Shown here piece after piece: positions 16,352-25,603 of a stretch of DNA of 64,000 nucleotides; position 1 is the first letter of the stretch; each line of letters starts with the position of its first letter. The DNA is taken from positions 47,347 through 111,346 of the forward strand of contig JASEFK010000002.1 of assembly GCA_030019255.1 (NCBI GenBank). Direction: 5' to 3'. A program made the position numbers and the translations under genes. Origin of the DNA: Actinomycetota bacterium (GTDB taxonomy: Bacteria > Actinomycetota > Geothermincolia > Geothermincolales > RBG-13-55-18). The notes under the pieces are model-generated. The model was given only the letters and a program-made list of their open reading frames with translations, did not search any database and was not told the DNA's origin.

Positions 16352-18583
16352 TCACCTCTGCATCCCCGGCGCATAACCGCTGGAGACGTGCTCGCCGACC
16401 CAACCTTTGTAGTACCGGAAGTATACGGGCCTCTCCGCAACCACCTCCCCCCCGGCGTGAAGGGATACGGATATCCCCTCCTGGTAGGGGACCATGGAGT
16501 TCAACTTCAGGGTGGTCCGGGTGCGAGCAGGCAGTATGACTTTCTCCTCGAGGAGCTCGCCGCCTTCGGTATATATCCATATCTCCGCCTGGCAGTCCTG
16601 GCCGCCGGGGTTTTGGATGCACAGCCAATTCTCGAATCCGGGCCCCGTGTAGCCCTCGGCGAAGTACCAGTGGCGCGAGGGCGATCTCACCCCGACGGCT
16701 ACGTCCCCGCCCCGACACCAGTTGGAATAATCGTGATAGATGGCCCTCTCGGCCACAAGGGGGCCTTCGCCCTGTACCAGAAGGGACAACTCCAGGCCGC
16801 TTCCCGCCCGGCGGTTCACGTCCAGCGTCCTCCGGGAATAGGGCGGAATGTATTCCTCGTCGGTGATGTTCACTCCCCCGGAGGTCTGGTAGGTTATGGC
16901 GGCGCGGTTGACGTAGGGGTTGGGGTTGTAGAGGCACAGGTACTCCTGGAAGCCGGGACCCGTGTAGCCCTCGGCGAAGTACCAGGTCTGGGAGGGATTG
17001 GTGGTCCCCGAGGAGACGTGGCCCCCAGCCCACCTGCCGGCGTAGAGGAAGTACATGGGTCGCTCGGCCACGATATTTCGATCGGAACTCACCCTGACGG
17101 ACACCTCCTGCCCGGGACCCACGCTGCGGTTGACGTCCAGGGTGCGGCGCCTCCCAGCCGGCACCACCAGATCCTCCTCGGCCAGCAGGCCACCCTGGCA
17201 GTAGTATTCCACGGTGACCCGGGCGTCCTCACCGCCGGGGTTGAGAAGGCACAGGTACTCCTGGAAGCCGGGACCCGTGTAGCCCTCGGCGAAGTACCAG
17301 GTCCGGGAGGGATTGGTGATCCCCGAGGAGACGTGGCCCCCAGCCCACCTGCCGGCGTAGAGGAAGTACATGGGACGTTCCACCGCCAGGGGAAGGGGAG
17401 ACTCCACGCTTATCCCTAACTCCCGTCCCTCCCCCACTTCCCTGGCCACCTGGATGGTGACGCGGGCCTCCGCCTCCGCCCGGTATGAACGGACCATGGT
17501 ATCGCCCTCGACGAAATGGTAGGAGACGGTGAAGTCCACCGCCTCCCGGTTGGGGTTGAGGACGGTGAGCCACTCATCGAACCCAGCGGCGGTGGTCCCC
17601 TCGGCGAAATACCATTTTTTGGCAGCATTAGCCACCACCAGGTCGCGGGAGACCGTGGCCGTCCCACCGTTGAGGTAATAGGCCTCCGCCCTTAAGCGGT
17701 ACGTGCCGTCGCTCAGGGCGGAGGTATCCACGGTGAAGTCATAGGGCGGCGCGCTGCGGCTGCCCAGCAGCTGTTCCTCCAGGCGGAGGTCCACGCGCTG
17801 CAGGCTATCCGATCCCACCACCTGCAGGGAAACCTCCACCGGACCGCTGCACGGGCGATTCTCGGGAGGCTGGATGAAGCTTACCCGGGAGGGCATGCGT
17901 ATGCCGCGGAAGATGGCCTGGGCCTCCCGGGCCAGGTAGGCGTCGTCCCTCAGGAGCTGCTCTTGCTGGGGGTTGGAGATGAAGGAGGCCTCGGTGAGGA
18001 TAGCGGGCATGGTGGTGTTTTTCAGGACGCCGAATTTCTCCGTTCTTTTTACCCCCCGATTGGGCAGGCCAAATTCTGCAAGGAGTTCCGCCTGTACAGC
18101 GTTGGCCAACTTGAGAGATTCTTCGCTTGCGTACTGGTAAACCCAAGTCTCCGTTCCGTTGACCTCGGGTTGGTTATCAATCGAGTTGTGGTGGACGCTG
18201 ATGAAACGGTCCGCCCCCCAGGCGTTGGCCATCTGCCAGCGCTGGGTGATGCTCACGGTGACATCGCTCTCCCGGGTCATGAGCACCTGGGCACCCTCGG
18301 CCACCAGGAGGTCGCGCAGCCTGAGGGCCACCTTGAGGTTGACGTCCTTCTCCAGGAGGCCGGTGGGGCCCTCGGCCCCGGGATCGCTCCCGCCGTGGCC
18401 TGGGTCGATGCAGAACTTCCAGCCGCTCAGGCTTCCCGCCCTGGCCCTGCCCCCTCCCGGCGGGAAGCCGATGGCGGCCAGGAATGCGGCCGTCAGGAGA
18501 AGGAGGAAGGGCACCCGGAGCCCGCGTCCCCACCGTGCTGCTCCGTGCCCGGAACGGCTTTCCTTAGGGAGATATCCCTCCAT
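16352..18583 (-). CDS. N-acetylmuramoyl-L-alanine amidase with four WYFAEG repeats
   Basis: 743 residues. A signal or anchor helix (VPFLLLLTAAFLAAIGF, near 24-40) is followed by an Amidase_3 domain: FCIDPGHGGSDPGAEG, LEKDVNLKVALRL, ISVHHNSID and the catalytic-Glu motif ILTEASFISNP. These residues bind zinc and cut the amide bond between MurNAc and the stem peptide. An Ig-like segment (SGPVEVSLQV) leads to four repeats of about 105 residues, each opening with WYFAEG(T/Y)T and closing with ERPMYFLYAGRWAGGHVSSG or a variant. The repeats probably form a beta-rich surface-binding array. Part of two repeats is nearly identical at DNA level. Confidence 0.93.
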   Translation of the reverse strand: MEGYLPKESRSGHGAARWGRGLRVPFLLLLTAAFLAAIGFPPGGGRARAGSLSGWKFCIDPGHGGSDPGAEGPTGLLEKDVNLKVALRLRDLLVAEGAQVLMTRESDVTVSITQRWQMANAWGADRFISVHHNSIDNQPEVNGTETWVYQYASEESLKLANAVQAELLAEFGLPNRGVKRTEKFGVLKNTTMPAILTEASFISNPQQEQLLRDDAYLAREAQAIFRGIRMPSRVSFIQPPENRPCSGPVEVSLQVVGSDSLQRVDLRLEEQLLGSRSAPPYDFTVDTSALSDGTYRLRAEAYYLNGGTATVSRDLVVANAAKKWYFAEGTTAAGFDEWLTVLNPNREAVDFTVSYHFVEGDTMVRSYRAEAEARVTIQVAREVGEGRELGISVESPLPLAVERPMYFLYAGRWAGGHVSSGITNPSRTWYFAEGYTGPGFQEYLCLLNPGGEDARVTVEYYCQGGLLAEEDLVVPAGRRRTLDVNRSVGPGQEVSVRVSSDRNIVAERPMYFLYAGRWAGGHVSSGTTNPSQTWYFAEGYTGPGFQEYLCLYNPNPYVNRAAITYQTSGGVNITDEEYIPPYSRRTLDVNRRAGSGLELSLLVQGEGPLVAERAIYHDYSNWCRGGDVAVGVRSPSRHWYFAEGYTGPGFENWLCIQNPGGQDCQAEIWIYTEGGELLEEKVILPARTRTTLKLNSMVPYQEGISVSLHAGGEVVAERPVYFRYYKGWVGEHVSSGYAPGMQR
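16933..17374. repeat. near-identical 127-base segments in two amidase repeats
   Basis: Bases 16933-17059 and 17248-17374 differ at only a few positions and are offset by 315 bases, exactly 105 codons. They encode the end of one WYFAEG repeat and the start of the next. The flanking parts of the repeats are far more diverged, which suggests recent gene conversion or expansion. Confidence 0.9.
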
Positions 18584-18694
18584 AAGACCGGCAACGCCTC
18601 CTTTTACGTGCCTCGCTATGCTTATTCGACGGTGGCATGGCCATACCTTGAACGCCGCTTTCAGGTGGGTTGCCGATGCGGGGCGCCGGCTAAC

Positions 18695-19960
18695 TCAGTT
18701 TCCCAACTGCCGGTTACCTCGGCCTTCCAGCTCTGAGAGGAAGCGCGAGGCATCCCGGTCGCCGGGGTTTATGCGCAGTACCTCCCGGAAGTCCTCCTCC
18801 GCCCCGCCCATATCTCCCCTCCTCCTGCGGGCCAGGCCCCGCGCCAGGTAGGCGGGGTAATAATCGCGGTTTAAGATAAGGGCCCGGTCCCAGTCGTCCA
18901 CCGCCTCACCCCAGGCGTTGAGCAGGGCGTAGCACACCCCCCTCTCGAAATAGGCCTCCGCCGAACCCGGCTCCAGGCTGATGGCCCGGGTATAGTTCCT
19001 TATGGCCTGGTTGTAGAGGGGGTTGTCGTCGTACTTTATCTTGTGCCTGTAGGCCCTGCCCGCGAGGATATAGAGTTCCGGGAGGTCGGGGCGCAGCTTG
19101 GCCAGTCGCTTGAGGTCCCGGAGGGCTGCGCTGTAATACCCCCACTTCATGAGCATCTCGGCGCGGCGCAGGAGGGCAGCGTCATTCAGGGGATCCTCCT
19201 CCAGGGCCCGGTTCAGGTCCCGCAGAGCCGCCTGGTCCTCCTCGGCGCGGCGGCGTTCCTCGCGGTCCGCCTCTCCCTCCAGGAGAACGGAGAGCAGCGC
19301 CGCCACGGCCCGGGAGCGCACCAGCCCCATATGGGTGCAGGGCCATCCCGGACGCAGGTTCTCGGCCCCCTCCAGAAGGCAGCTGGTCCAGGGGATGACC
19401 GCGGCGTCCAGGGGAGTGCAAACCGAGTAGTAAGGAGGGCTTTCCTCCCCCCAGGTCTCCCGGTAGGCCTCGGCGAGGTTCCTTAGGAAAGCGCTGCGCG
19501 GGAGCATCTGCCGGGCGGCCTTGAAGGGGAAAAAGAGGTAGAAGGTAAGGGAACCGCGGTTGGGGGTGCCCAGCATGACCAGGCGGTAGAGGAATTCGGC
19601 TCCGCCCAGGCCCTCCACCATGAACCTGGCCACCAGGCCCCCCAGGCCCTGGCCGATAAGAGCCACCCTATCGGCGCCGGAGAGAACGCGGAGCTCGTCC
19701 ACCTTGTCCAGCAGCACCTTGGCACTCCAGCGTATGTCCCCGGAGTTGAAATTGGGCATCCGGAGCGTGTAGACGGCGAAGTCCAGGTTGCGCAGGCGCC
19801 GCCGCAGCGCCGCGGAGAGTACGTAGAGGCGGAGGAAACCGGGGACGTAGAGGACGGGGTATCTCCCGCGGCGGGAAGGGTCGATGCTCTCCACCGTTTC
19901 CGGCTGCCGCGCCGCGCCGCATTCCCGCCTGCCGACGACCCTCACTTCCAAGGAAGCCAA
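18695..19960 (-). CDS. alpha/beta-hydrolase-fold protein fused to TPR repeats, nucleophile missing
   Basis: 421 residues. Residues about 30-225 resemble lipase/PGAP1-like alpha/beta hydrolases: VLYVPGFL, then the expected nucleophile elbow near residue 105, then LGTPNRGS, WTSCLLEGAENL and CTHMGLVRS with a plausible catalytic His. The elbow reads GQGLGG where active enzymes have GxSxGG, so the catalytic Ser is Gly. From about 240 onward come four or more TPR-like helical repeats (DAALLRRAEMLMKWGYYSAAL, AIRNYTRAISLEPGSAEAYFERGVCYALL, AVDDWDRALIL). It may be an inactive scaffold that binds lipid or protein. It lies next to the cell-wall amidase on the same strand. Confidence 0.8.
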   Translation of the reverse strand: MASLEVRVVGRRECGAARQPETVESIDPSRRGRYPVLYVPGFLRLYVLSAALRRRLRNLDFAVYTLRMPNFNSGDIRWSAKVLLDKVDELRVLSGADRVALIGQGLGGLVARFMVEGLGGAEFLYRLVMLGTPNRGSLTFYLFFPFKAARQMLPRSAFLRNLAEAYRETWGEESPPYYSVCTPLDAAVIPWTSCLLEGAENLRPGWPCTHMGLVRSRAVAALLSVLLEGEADREERRRAEEDQAALRDLNRALEEDPLNDAALLRRAEMLMKWGYYSAALRDLKRLAKLRPDLPELYILAGRAYRHKIKYDDNPLYNQAIRNYTRAISLEPGSAEAYFERGVCYALLNAWGEAVDDWDRALILNRDYYPAYLARGLARRRRGDMGGAEEDFREVLRINPGDRDASRFLSELEGRGNRQLGN

Positions 19961-20343
19961 GTAAGCGCCCCTCCCGCTTCATCCTCTACGCGAGGAACTT
20001 CAACCCGATCATTCGACATGGTCCGCTCAGCCTTGAATATCACGGTCCTCACTTCGACAAGCTGACCGAAAATCGAAACTTCGCAGGATGAAACCCGGCG
20101 TTTGCCCGGCCAAAGCCGGCAAGTATACGGAAGATATGCGTCATTCCGCCGTTTCTCGGTCGCCATGAAGAGTTCTCGACCCTGCGCCCGAAACCTTGTT
20201 TCCACCGATTACCTCAGCCGAAAACCCCAGGCCATTCCGCTCGATACGAACACAATGAATTATGCAGGCGATTTACCAACAACTACCAGTTAAACTCCCG
20301 CGTTCTCCACTACATGAACCCTCGTTTTCTCAGCACCGGAGTC
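19961..20343. other. intergenic region without a visible gene
   Basis: About 383 bases between the TPR protein gene and the truncated DUF362 gene. It has somewhat lower GC around 20230-20300. I see no ORF with coding character and no strong repeat. Confidence 0.5.
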
Positions 20344-20907
20344 TTACCCCCTCCTCTCCGGCGGACCGGAGTCGAATGCCTCCTTCTCACCTGGCCCACA
20401 GGGGAGGTATGCGGGCCGTGGTACACAGCACCTCTCCGCGCCCTCCAGGATGCGCACGTCCGGTGGATAGGCGGGAAGCAGCTCCGGGGTGTAGTTCCTC
20501 CGGAAGGGCTCCCGGTCCCCTACGACCTCTATGTTCTCCAGGTCGACGCACCCCAGGCCCTCTTCGGCGGCCAGCCTTAGGTGTTCCACCTCCCGGGGAT
20601 CGATGCCCAGGAGGTCGGCCCCCACCGCGTCCACGCCCAGGGTATCCTCCCCACCGATGAAGACGCCGAGTTCCTCCACGCATTCCCCGGCCAGCCCCTC
20701 CGGGGCGTAATGGCCGTGATTGAGGGCATGCAGGCCCTCGATGACCGTGAAATGCGGCCTCACCAGCATGAAGATGTCGGCGAACTTGCGGTGGAGGTTC
20801 CAGTTGTGGTCCCGGATACGGTCGGCCTGCATGATCAACCCGAACTGGTTCTTGACCCCCAGGGTCACCGTGCCCATGGATTGGGGAGCCACCACTACCC
20901 TCGGCAT
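20344..20907 (-). CDS. truncated DUF362 family protein, probably a gene remnant
   Basis: About 187 residues. MPRVVVAPQSMGTVTLGVKN followed by QFGLIMQADRIRDHNWNLHR matches the middle of DUF362 proteins, and FTVIEGLHALNHGH and IGGEDTLGVDAVGADLLGID match their metal- or substrate-binding region. The N-terminal third (with VKPNL-like motif) is missing, and so is the ferredoxin domain; the tail AYLPCGPGEKEAFDSG is unlike the family. ATG at 20907 follows GGAAGGGATG, so a short protein could still be made. Compare the full-length homologue at 8810-9904. Either a pseudogene or a reduced paralogue. Confidence 0.65.
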   Translation of the reverse strand: MPRVVVAPQSMGTVTLGVKNQFGLIMQADRIRDHNWNLHRKFADIFMLVRPHFTVIEGLHALNHGHYAPEGLAGECVEELGVFIGGEDTLGVDAVGADLLGIDPREVEHLRLAAEEGLGCVDLENIEVVGDREPFRRNYTPELLPAYPPDVRILEGAERCCVPRPAYLPCGPGEKEAFDSGPPERRG

Positions 20908-21106
20908 GGTCATCCCTTCCTTGCCCGTGCCGTCCATATCCTGCGCATCGCCTCCCACCCGGCCAGCTGGGGTATCCGTCTTCCCCCATTTCCTATACCG
21001 CTCCCCGCCACCGGGACGACACGGCAGAAGGGAAAGGCGTTAGAACCACGCTTCCCGTATATCCTCAGGCTCCCAAGCGGGGTGCACTTCCCGCGTCGCA
21101 CTTCCT

Positions 21107-21487
21107 TCAGAGGTGGGCCACGGCGGAGAGCTCCACCCGGAAACCTCCCGGGAGGTCCACCCCGGCCACGCTGCGCGCCGGGTAGGGGCGTGGGACGATC
21201 TCCTCGTAGACCTCGTTGAAGGCGGCCAACTCGCCGATGTCCTTCAGGTAGACATGAACCATGAGCAACTTGTCCAGGCCGCTGCCCGCCTCGCGCAGGG
21301 CAGCCTCAAGGTTGCGCAGGACCACCATGGCCTCTCCCCGGACGTCCCCCTTGACCTCGTGCCCGTCGCCCCTCACCGCCAGGAGACCGGAAACGAACAC
21401 CAGTCCTTCCCAGGTGACGAACAGGGAATAAGGTCCCCTCGGGGAGGGAAGCGCGGAGCTGTTATCCGCAACACCGGCATTCTTCAT
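21107..21487 (-). CDS. Rid family (YjgF/YER057c/UK114) protein
   Basis: 126 residues, the normal size. The family core is visible: PRGPYSLFVTWEGLVFVSG, GEAMVVLRNLEAALREAGS, VHVYLKDIGELAAFNEVYEE and the substrate-binding Arg in PYPARSVAGVDLPG. RidA members deaminate reactive enamines and imines made by PLP enzymes; other subgroups lack that activity. An ATG at 21487 is preferred over a TTG 18 bases upstream. It lies downstream of the RseC-like gene with a 290-base gap. Confidence 0.9.
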   Translation of the reverse strand: MKNAGVADNSSALPSPRGPYSLFVTWEGLVFVSGLLAVRGDGHEVKGDVRGEAMVVLRNLEAALREAGSGLDKLLMVHVYLKDIGELAAFNEVYEEIVPRPYPARSVAGVDLPGGFRVELSAVAHL

Positions 21488-21778
21488 CTTCTCTACCCCC
21501 GTCAAGGGAAGTATACCAGAACGGCGGCTTCCCTCCTTGCCGCATCTTCCACCGGGTCGATCAACGGTGCAATATGCTTGTCGTTCCGCTTAACTTCCCT
21601 GCCTGACAGGACAATAGGATGCTCGTTCGAGCTTCCTCGACCCGTACGGCGCTTGTCCGAACGACGGGTAACGCCTCGCAGTCCGGTCTTTCCACGCGGA
21701 GGCGGACCCGCTCCCATCGGAGTGGGGAAAGACGGGAAGGAGGCAAGCGCAAGCGGGTGCAGGTGGTGCGACAACGCT

Positions 21779-22336
21779 CTAGTGGTCCGGCTCCGGGGGC
21801 GCGCCGGCTCCGGCGGCCTTCTCCACGATCCTGATTATGGTGGGCCGGTAGGCGGAGGAGGCCCGGGAGCGGGGGGAATATATCCTGGCCAGAAGGAGGT
21901 AGGAAAGGACCAGGAAACCGAACCCGAACAACAGTCCCAGGGGGACATCCCAGGAGCCCCCCAGGACCAGCGCGCCCAGAACCCCTCCCGCCCCCAGGCC
22001 CAGGAGAAAGGCCAGCAGGGGAACGCCGTAAAGCAAGTAGGCCGCCTTGAGAGCGACCCTTATGGGAACCTCCACCTCCACCCGGTCTCCCTTCCTCGCT
22101 CCCCCCGGGTTCCGGGCCTCCACCACCATGGTGTCCTCTCCCGCCGCCACGCAGCAGGACCCGCACCCCTCGCACATGCGCCCACGGGGAAAGGCCACCT
22201 CGGCCAGGTTCCCCTTGACCTTTATCACCGTTCCCAGCTCGCGGCGGGAGCGGCGCGGCGAGGTGCCCGCCAGGTTGCTCCAGTGGGCCAGCGCATAATC
22301 CTCCAGCTCGTCATCCCTGTCCCTCATTCCGAACAC
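21779..22336 (-). CDS. SoxR-reducing system (RseC/MucC-like) membrane protein
   Basis: 185 residues. A small domain with GTVIKVKGNLAEVAF and the cysteine motif CEGCGSCC is followed by VEVEVPIRVALKAAYLLYG and two membrane helices (VPLLAFLLGLGAGGVLGALVL and VPLGLLFGFGFLVLSYLLLA). This is the RseC plan; in known bacteria it works with Rnf-type electron transfer or sigma-E control. No rnf gene is in the window. It begins a metal- or redox-linked group with the YHS protein and CopA upstream on the same strand. Confidence 0.85.
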   Translation of the reverse strand: MFGMRDRDDELEDYALAHWSNLAGTSPRRSRRELGTVIKVKGNLAEVAFPRGRMCEGCGSCCVAAGEDTMVVEARNPGGARKGDRVEVEVPIRVALKAAYLLYGVPLLAFLLGLGAGGVLGALVLGGSWDVPLGLLFGFGFLVLSYLLLARIYSPRSRASSAYRPTIIRIVEKAAGAGAPPEPDH

Positions 22337-22479
22337 CTACCCTTTCACGGCTTGTTGCTCCCGTTCACGGCCCGGAGAGGAACACGTCTCCACGCTCTCC
22401 GCGGGAGCAGCGCGGCGAAACACCCGCCTTTTCCCGCCTCTTCCCGGCATCACACCCGGGAGGCGGAGGCCGCCGCTCC

Positions 22480-22644
22480 TCATTTTTCCAGGCGAGCAGC
22501 GTACTTCTCCGGGTCGCGGTCGAACTCCTCCTTGCAGGCGTGGTTACAGAAATAGACCGTCTTTCCCCGGTACTCCGAGGTGGCCGCGGCGTCCTTCTTG
22601 CGTATCTTCATGCCGCAGACCGGGTCCACCACCTTGCCGAACAT
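22480..22644 (-). CDS. YHS domain small protein
   Basis: A 54-residue protein, too short for ordinary ORF listings. It starts MFGKVVDPVCGMKI and contains YFCNHACKEEFDRDPEKYA, a complete YHS metal-binding domain with three Cys and a His. GGAGG lies just before the ATG. It begins 26 bases after the CopA stop, so the two are probably one transcript. YHS proteins next to copper ATPases are thought to carry or sense copper; this role is inferred from the pairing. Confidence 0.92.
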   Translation of the reverse strand: MFGKVVDPVCGMKIRKKDAAATSEYRGKTVYFCNHACKEEFDRDPEKYAARLEK

Positions 22645-22669
22645 TTCCTCCACCTCCCCTGTCTTAATC

Positions 22670-25225
22670 TTAGGTGGCTGCCGCCACCTCCTCCCGTCCC
22701 TTCCGCCGAGGGTCGCGGAACCTCCTCAGGCGCAGTGAATTCCCCACCACGGACACGGAACTGAAGGCCATGGCCCCGGCGGCAAATATGGGGTTGAGCA
22801 GGATTCCCCATGCCGGGTAGAGCACGCCAGCGGCCAAGGGTATGCCGACGACGTTGTAGAAGAAGGCCCAGAAGAGGTTCTCCTTGATGGTGCGCAGGGT
22901 GGCCCGGGAGAGGCGTACCGCGGTGGCCACCTTGCGCAGGTCTCCAGAGATGAGGGTGATGTCCGAGGTCTCCAGGGCCACGTCGGTGCCCGTCCCCATG
23001 GCTATCCCCAGGTCCGCCCGGGCCAGGGCGGGTGCGTCGTTGATGCCGTCCCCCACCATGGCCACCACGTGACCCTCCTCCTGCAGGCGGGCTATCTCCG
23101 CCGCCTTCTCCGCGGGCAGCACCTCCGCGATCACCCTGTGGATGCCCGCCTTTCGGGCCACGGCCTCCGCCGTGGAGCGCCGGTCGCCGCTGAGCATGGC
23201 CACCTCGATGCCCAGTCCCCTCAGCTCGGCCACCGCCTCCGCGGCCATGGGTTTCAACTCGTCCGCCACCGCCACCAGCCCCAGGAGCTCGTCATCCGAG
23301 GCCAGGAAGACCACCGTCTTCCCCTCCCCGGAGAGAGCCTCCTCCGCTGCCTGCAGGGGCGTGACGTCCACCCCGCTGCGGCGCATGAACTCGGCGTTAC
23401 CCAAGCGGATGACCCTTCCCCGCCAGCGCGCTTCCACGCCCATGCCGGGGTAGGCCCGGAAGTCATCCACCTCTCCGGGCGCTAGGCCACGTCTCTCGGC
23501 CTCCCCGACGATGGTCTGGGCCAGGGGGTGTTCGCTCCCGCTCTCCACGGCGGCCGCCGGGAGGAGGACCTCCTCCTCCCCCCTGCCCTCCACCGGAATC
23601 ACGTCCGTGACCTCCGGCCGTCCCCAAGTGAGGGTACCGGTCTTGTCGAAGACCACCATGTCCAGGCGTCCCGCCCTCTCCAGGACCTCGCCTCCCTTGA
23701 TGAGGATGCCCATCTCCGCGCCCTTTCCCGTCCCCACCATGATGGCCGTGGGCGTGGCCAAGCCCAGGGCGCAGGGGCAGGCGATGACCAGGACGGCTAC
23801 GAAGTTGAGGAGGGCGAAGTTGAAGGAGGGCTCCGGGCCGGTCAGCAGCCAGGCCAGGAAGGTAACCACGGCCACGCCGATGACCGCGGGGACGAAGACC
23901 GCCGCCACCCGGTCGGCCAGGCGCTGGATGGGGGCCTTGCTCCCCTGGGCCTCCTCAACCAGGCGCACAATCTGGGCCAGGACGGTGTCGCTCCCTACCC
24001 GGGTGACGCGGAAGCGGAAGAAACCGGTGGTGTTCAGGGTGGCCCCGGTCACCTCGTCGCCGGGCCCCTTCTCCACCGGCAGGGATTCGCCGGTGAGCAT
24101 GGACTCGTCCACGCTGCTCCGCCCCTCCTCCACCACCCCGTCCACGGGAATTTTTTCCCCGGGACGCACCGCCACCAGGTCCCCCACCCTCACCGCCTCC
24201 ACGGGGATCTCCACCTCCCTTCCCTCCCTCACCACCCTGGCGGTCCGCGCCTGCAAGCTCATGAGCCTACGGATGGCCTCCGAGGTCCGCCCCCTGGCCC
24301 TGGCCTCTAGGAACCTTCCCAGCAGGATGAGGGCGATGATGGTTGCCGAGGCGTCATAATACACGGCCAGCTCGAGACCGGCCCCGCTGATGAAGGAGGG
24401 GAAGAAGGTGGCCGTCACGCTGTAAAAATAGGCTGCGGTAGTGCCCACGGCGATGAGGGTGTTCATGTCCGCGGTGCCGTGTCGCGTGGCCCTCAGGGCG
24501 GCGCGGTAGAAGGTGAGGCCCGGCCAGAACTGTACCGGCGTGGCCAGGGCGAAAAGGATGAGGAAGCGGGCCCTCTCGGTAAGGGAGGACAGGCCGGGGA
24601 GATGCATTCCCAACATGGAGAGGACCAGGATGAGGGCGGCGGAGGCCGCACTGTAGATGAGCTTCACCCGCAGGAGGCGGGTCTCCCTCTCCCTTCTCCG
24701 CCGCTCGCGGTCCAGGGCCTCCTCCCCCTCCCCGGCGGGAAGGAGGCGGTAGCCGGCTGCCTCCACAGCCCGGGCCATCTTATCAAAGTCGGCACTCTGC
24801 GGGTCGAAGAGCACCGTGGCTCGCTCCGTGGCCAGGTTGACCTCCGCGCTCACCACCCCTTCCACCCCGGAGAGGGCCTTCTCCACGCGGGCCACGCAGG
24901 AGGCGCAGGTCATGCCCTCCACCCCGAAGACAGCCCTATCCAGCCCAGCCTCGTAACCCAGGCCTCTGATGGCCTCCACGATCTCCTCCAACCCCACCTG
25001 CTCGGGCCGATAGGAGACGGTGGCTTTTTCCGAGGCCAGGTTGACCGCGGCCTCCGTGACCCCGGGCATCTCCCGGAGGGCCTTCTCCACCCGGGAGGCG
25101 CAGGAGGCGCAGGTCATGCCCCCTACCCGCACCACCACCCTCCCGGGGGACCTTCCCGGACTGTTCTCCCGTCCCTCCTCCCCGTCCGGCATCCTGGCAA
25201 CTTCTTCCTTGTCCATGCTTTTCAT
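22670..25225 (-). CDS. copA: copper-translocating P-type ATPase CopA
   Basis: About 851 residues. Two N-terminal metal-binding domains each contain GMTCASC. The membrane CPC motif is in [16 protein letters not shown]. The soluble part has [12 protein letters not shown] (actuator), [14 protein letters not shown] with the phosphorylated Asp, SEHPLA (the HP of heavy-metal ATPases) and [13 protein letters not shown]. Transport helix 8 region [16 protein letters not shown] is typical of Cu(I) exporters. ATG at 25225 is chosen because GAGGGATGG precedes it. The YHS gene follows within 26 bases. The upstream region holds a 118-base tandem repeat. Confidence 0.96.
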   Translation of the reverse strand: MKSMDKEEVARMPDGEEGRENSPGRSPGRVVVRVGGMTCASCASRVEKALREMPGVTEAAVNLASEKATVSYRPEQVGLEEIVEAIRGLGYEAGLDRAVFGVEGMTCASCVARVEKALSGVEGVVSAEVNLATERATVLFDPQSADFDKMARAVEAAGYRLLPAGEGEEALDRERRRRERETRLLRVKLIYSAASAALILVLSMLGMHLPGLSSLTERARFLILFALATPVQFWPGLTFYRAALRATRHGTADMNTLIAVGTTAAYFYSVTATFFPSFISGAGLELAVYYDASATIIALILLGRFLEARARGRTSEAIRRLMSLQARTARVVREGREVEIPVEAVRVGDLVAVRPGEKIPVDGVVEEGRSSVDESMLTGESLPVEKGPGDEVTGATLNTTGFFRFRVTRVGSDTVLAQIVRLVEEAQGSKAPIQRLADRVAAVFVPAVIGVAVVTFLAWLLTGPEPSFNFALLNFVAVLVIACPCALGLATPTAIMVGTGKGAEMGILIKGGEVLERAGRLDMVVFDKTGTLTWGRPEVTDVIPVEGRGEEEVLLPAAAVESGSEHPLAQTIVGEAERRGLAPGEVDDFRAYPGMGVEARWRGRVIRLGNAEFMRRSGVDVTPLQAAEEALSGEGKTVVFLASDDELLGLVAVADELKPMAAEAVAELRGLGIEVAMLSGDRRSTAEAVARKAGIHRVIAEVLPAEKAAEIARLQEEGHVVAMVGDGINDAPALARADLGIAMGTGTDVALETSDITLISGDLRKVATAVRLSRATLRTIKENLFWAFFYNVVGIPLAAGVLYPAWGILLNPIFAAGAMAFSSVSVVGNSLRLRRFRDPRRKGREEVAAAT

Positions 25226-25415
25226 CCATCCCTCGTTCCCACGTAGACTCCGGTAATTCCGGTGACACACCGGCCTCACTTCCATTATCCCACCGGAAGC
25301 CGTCGGTTAAGCTGATCCGGTTCATCGCTCCTTCGCCGATGCGAAAAGGGCATACGGCGGCCCGGACTCGAGTCGTCCCACCGCGGTCGGCGGAAGGAAG
25401 GGCCTGGTACCCCGC

Positions 25416-25600
25416 CGCCGCGGAACCACGACACGGAAACACGAAGCGCAGGGATTGCCGCGGTTAAGCGGGAGGGAAATGGGCACGGATGTTCTATACT
25501 GTAACCGGCGCACGAAAGGGTAAATCTTCGGGTCGCCGCGAAACCACGGCACGGAAACACGAAGCGCAGGGATTGCCGCGGGACGAGCGGGAAGAAAGCG
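25416..25600. repeat. 118-base tandem duplication in the 25226-25603 intergenic region
   Basis: Bases 25416-25463 match 25534-25581 at 46 of 48 positions, an offset of 118; weaker similarity continues (AGCGGGA, GAAA) for about 15 more bases. It lies in the 378-base gap between divergent copA and the flippase-like gene. No gene is seen here. Confidence 0.92.
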
Positions 25601-25603
25601 TGC

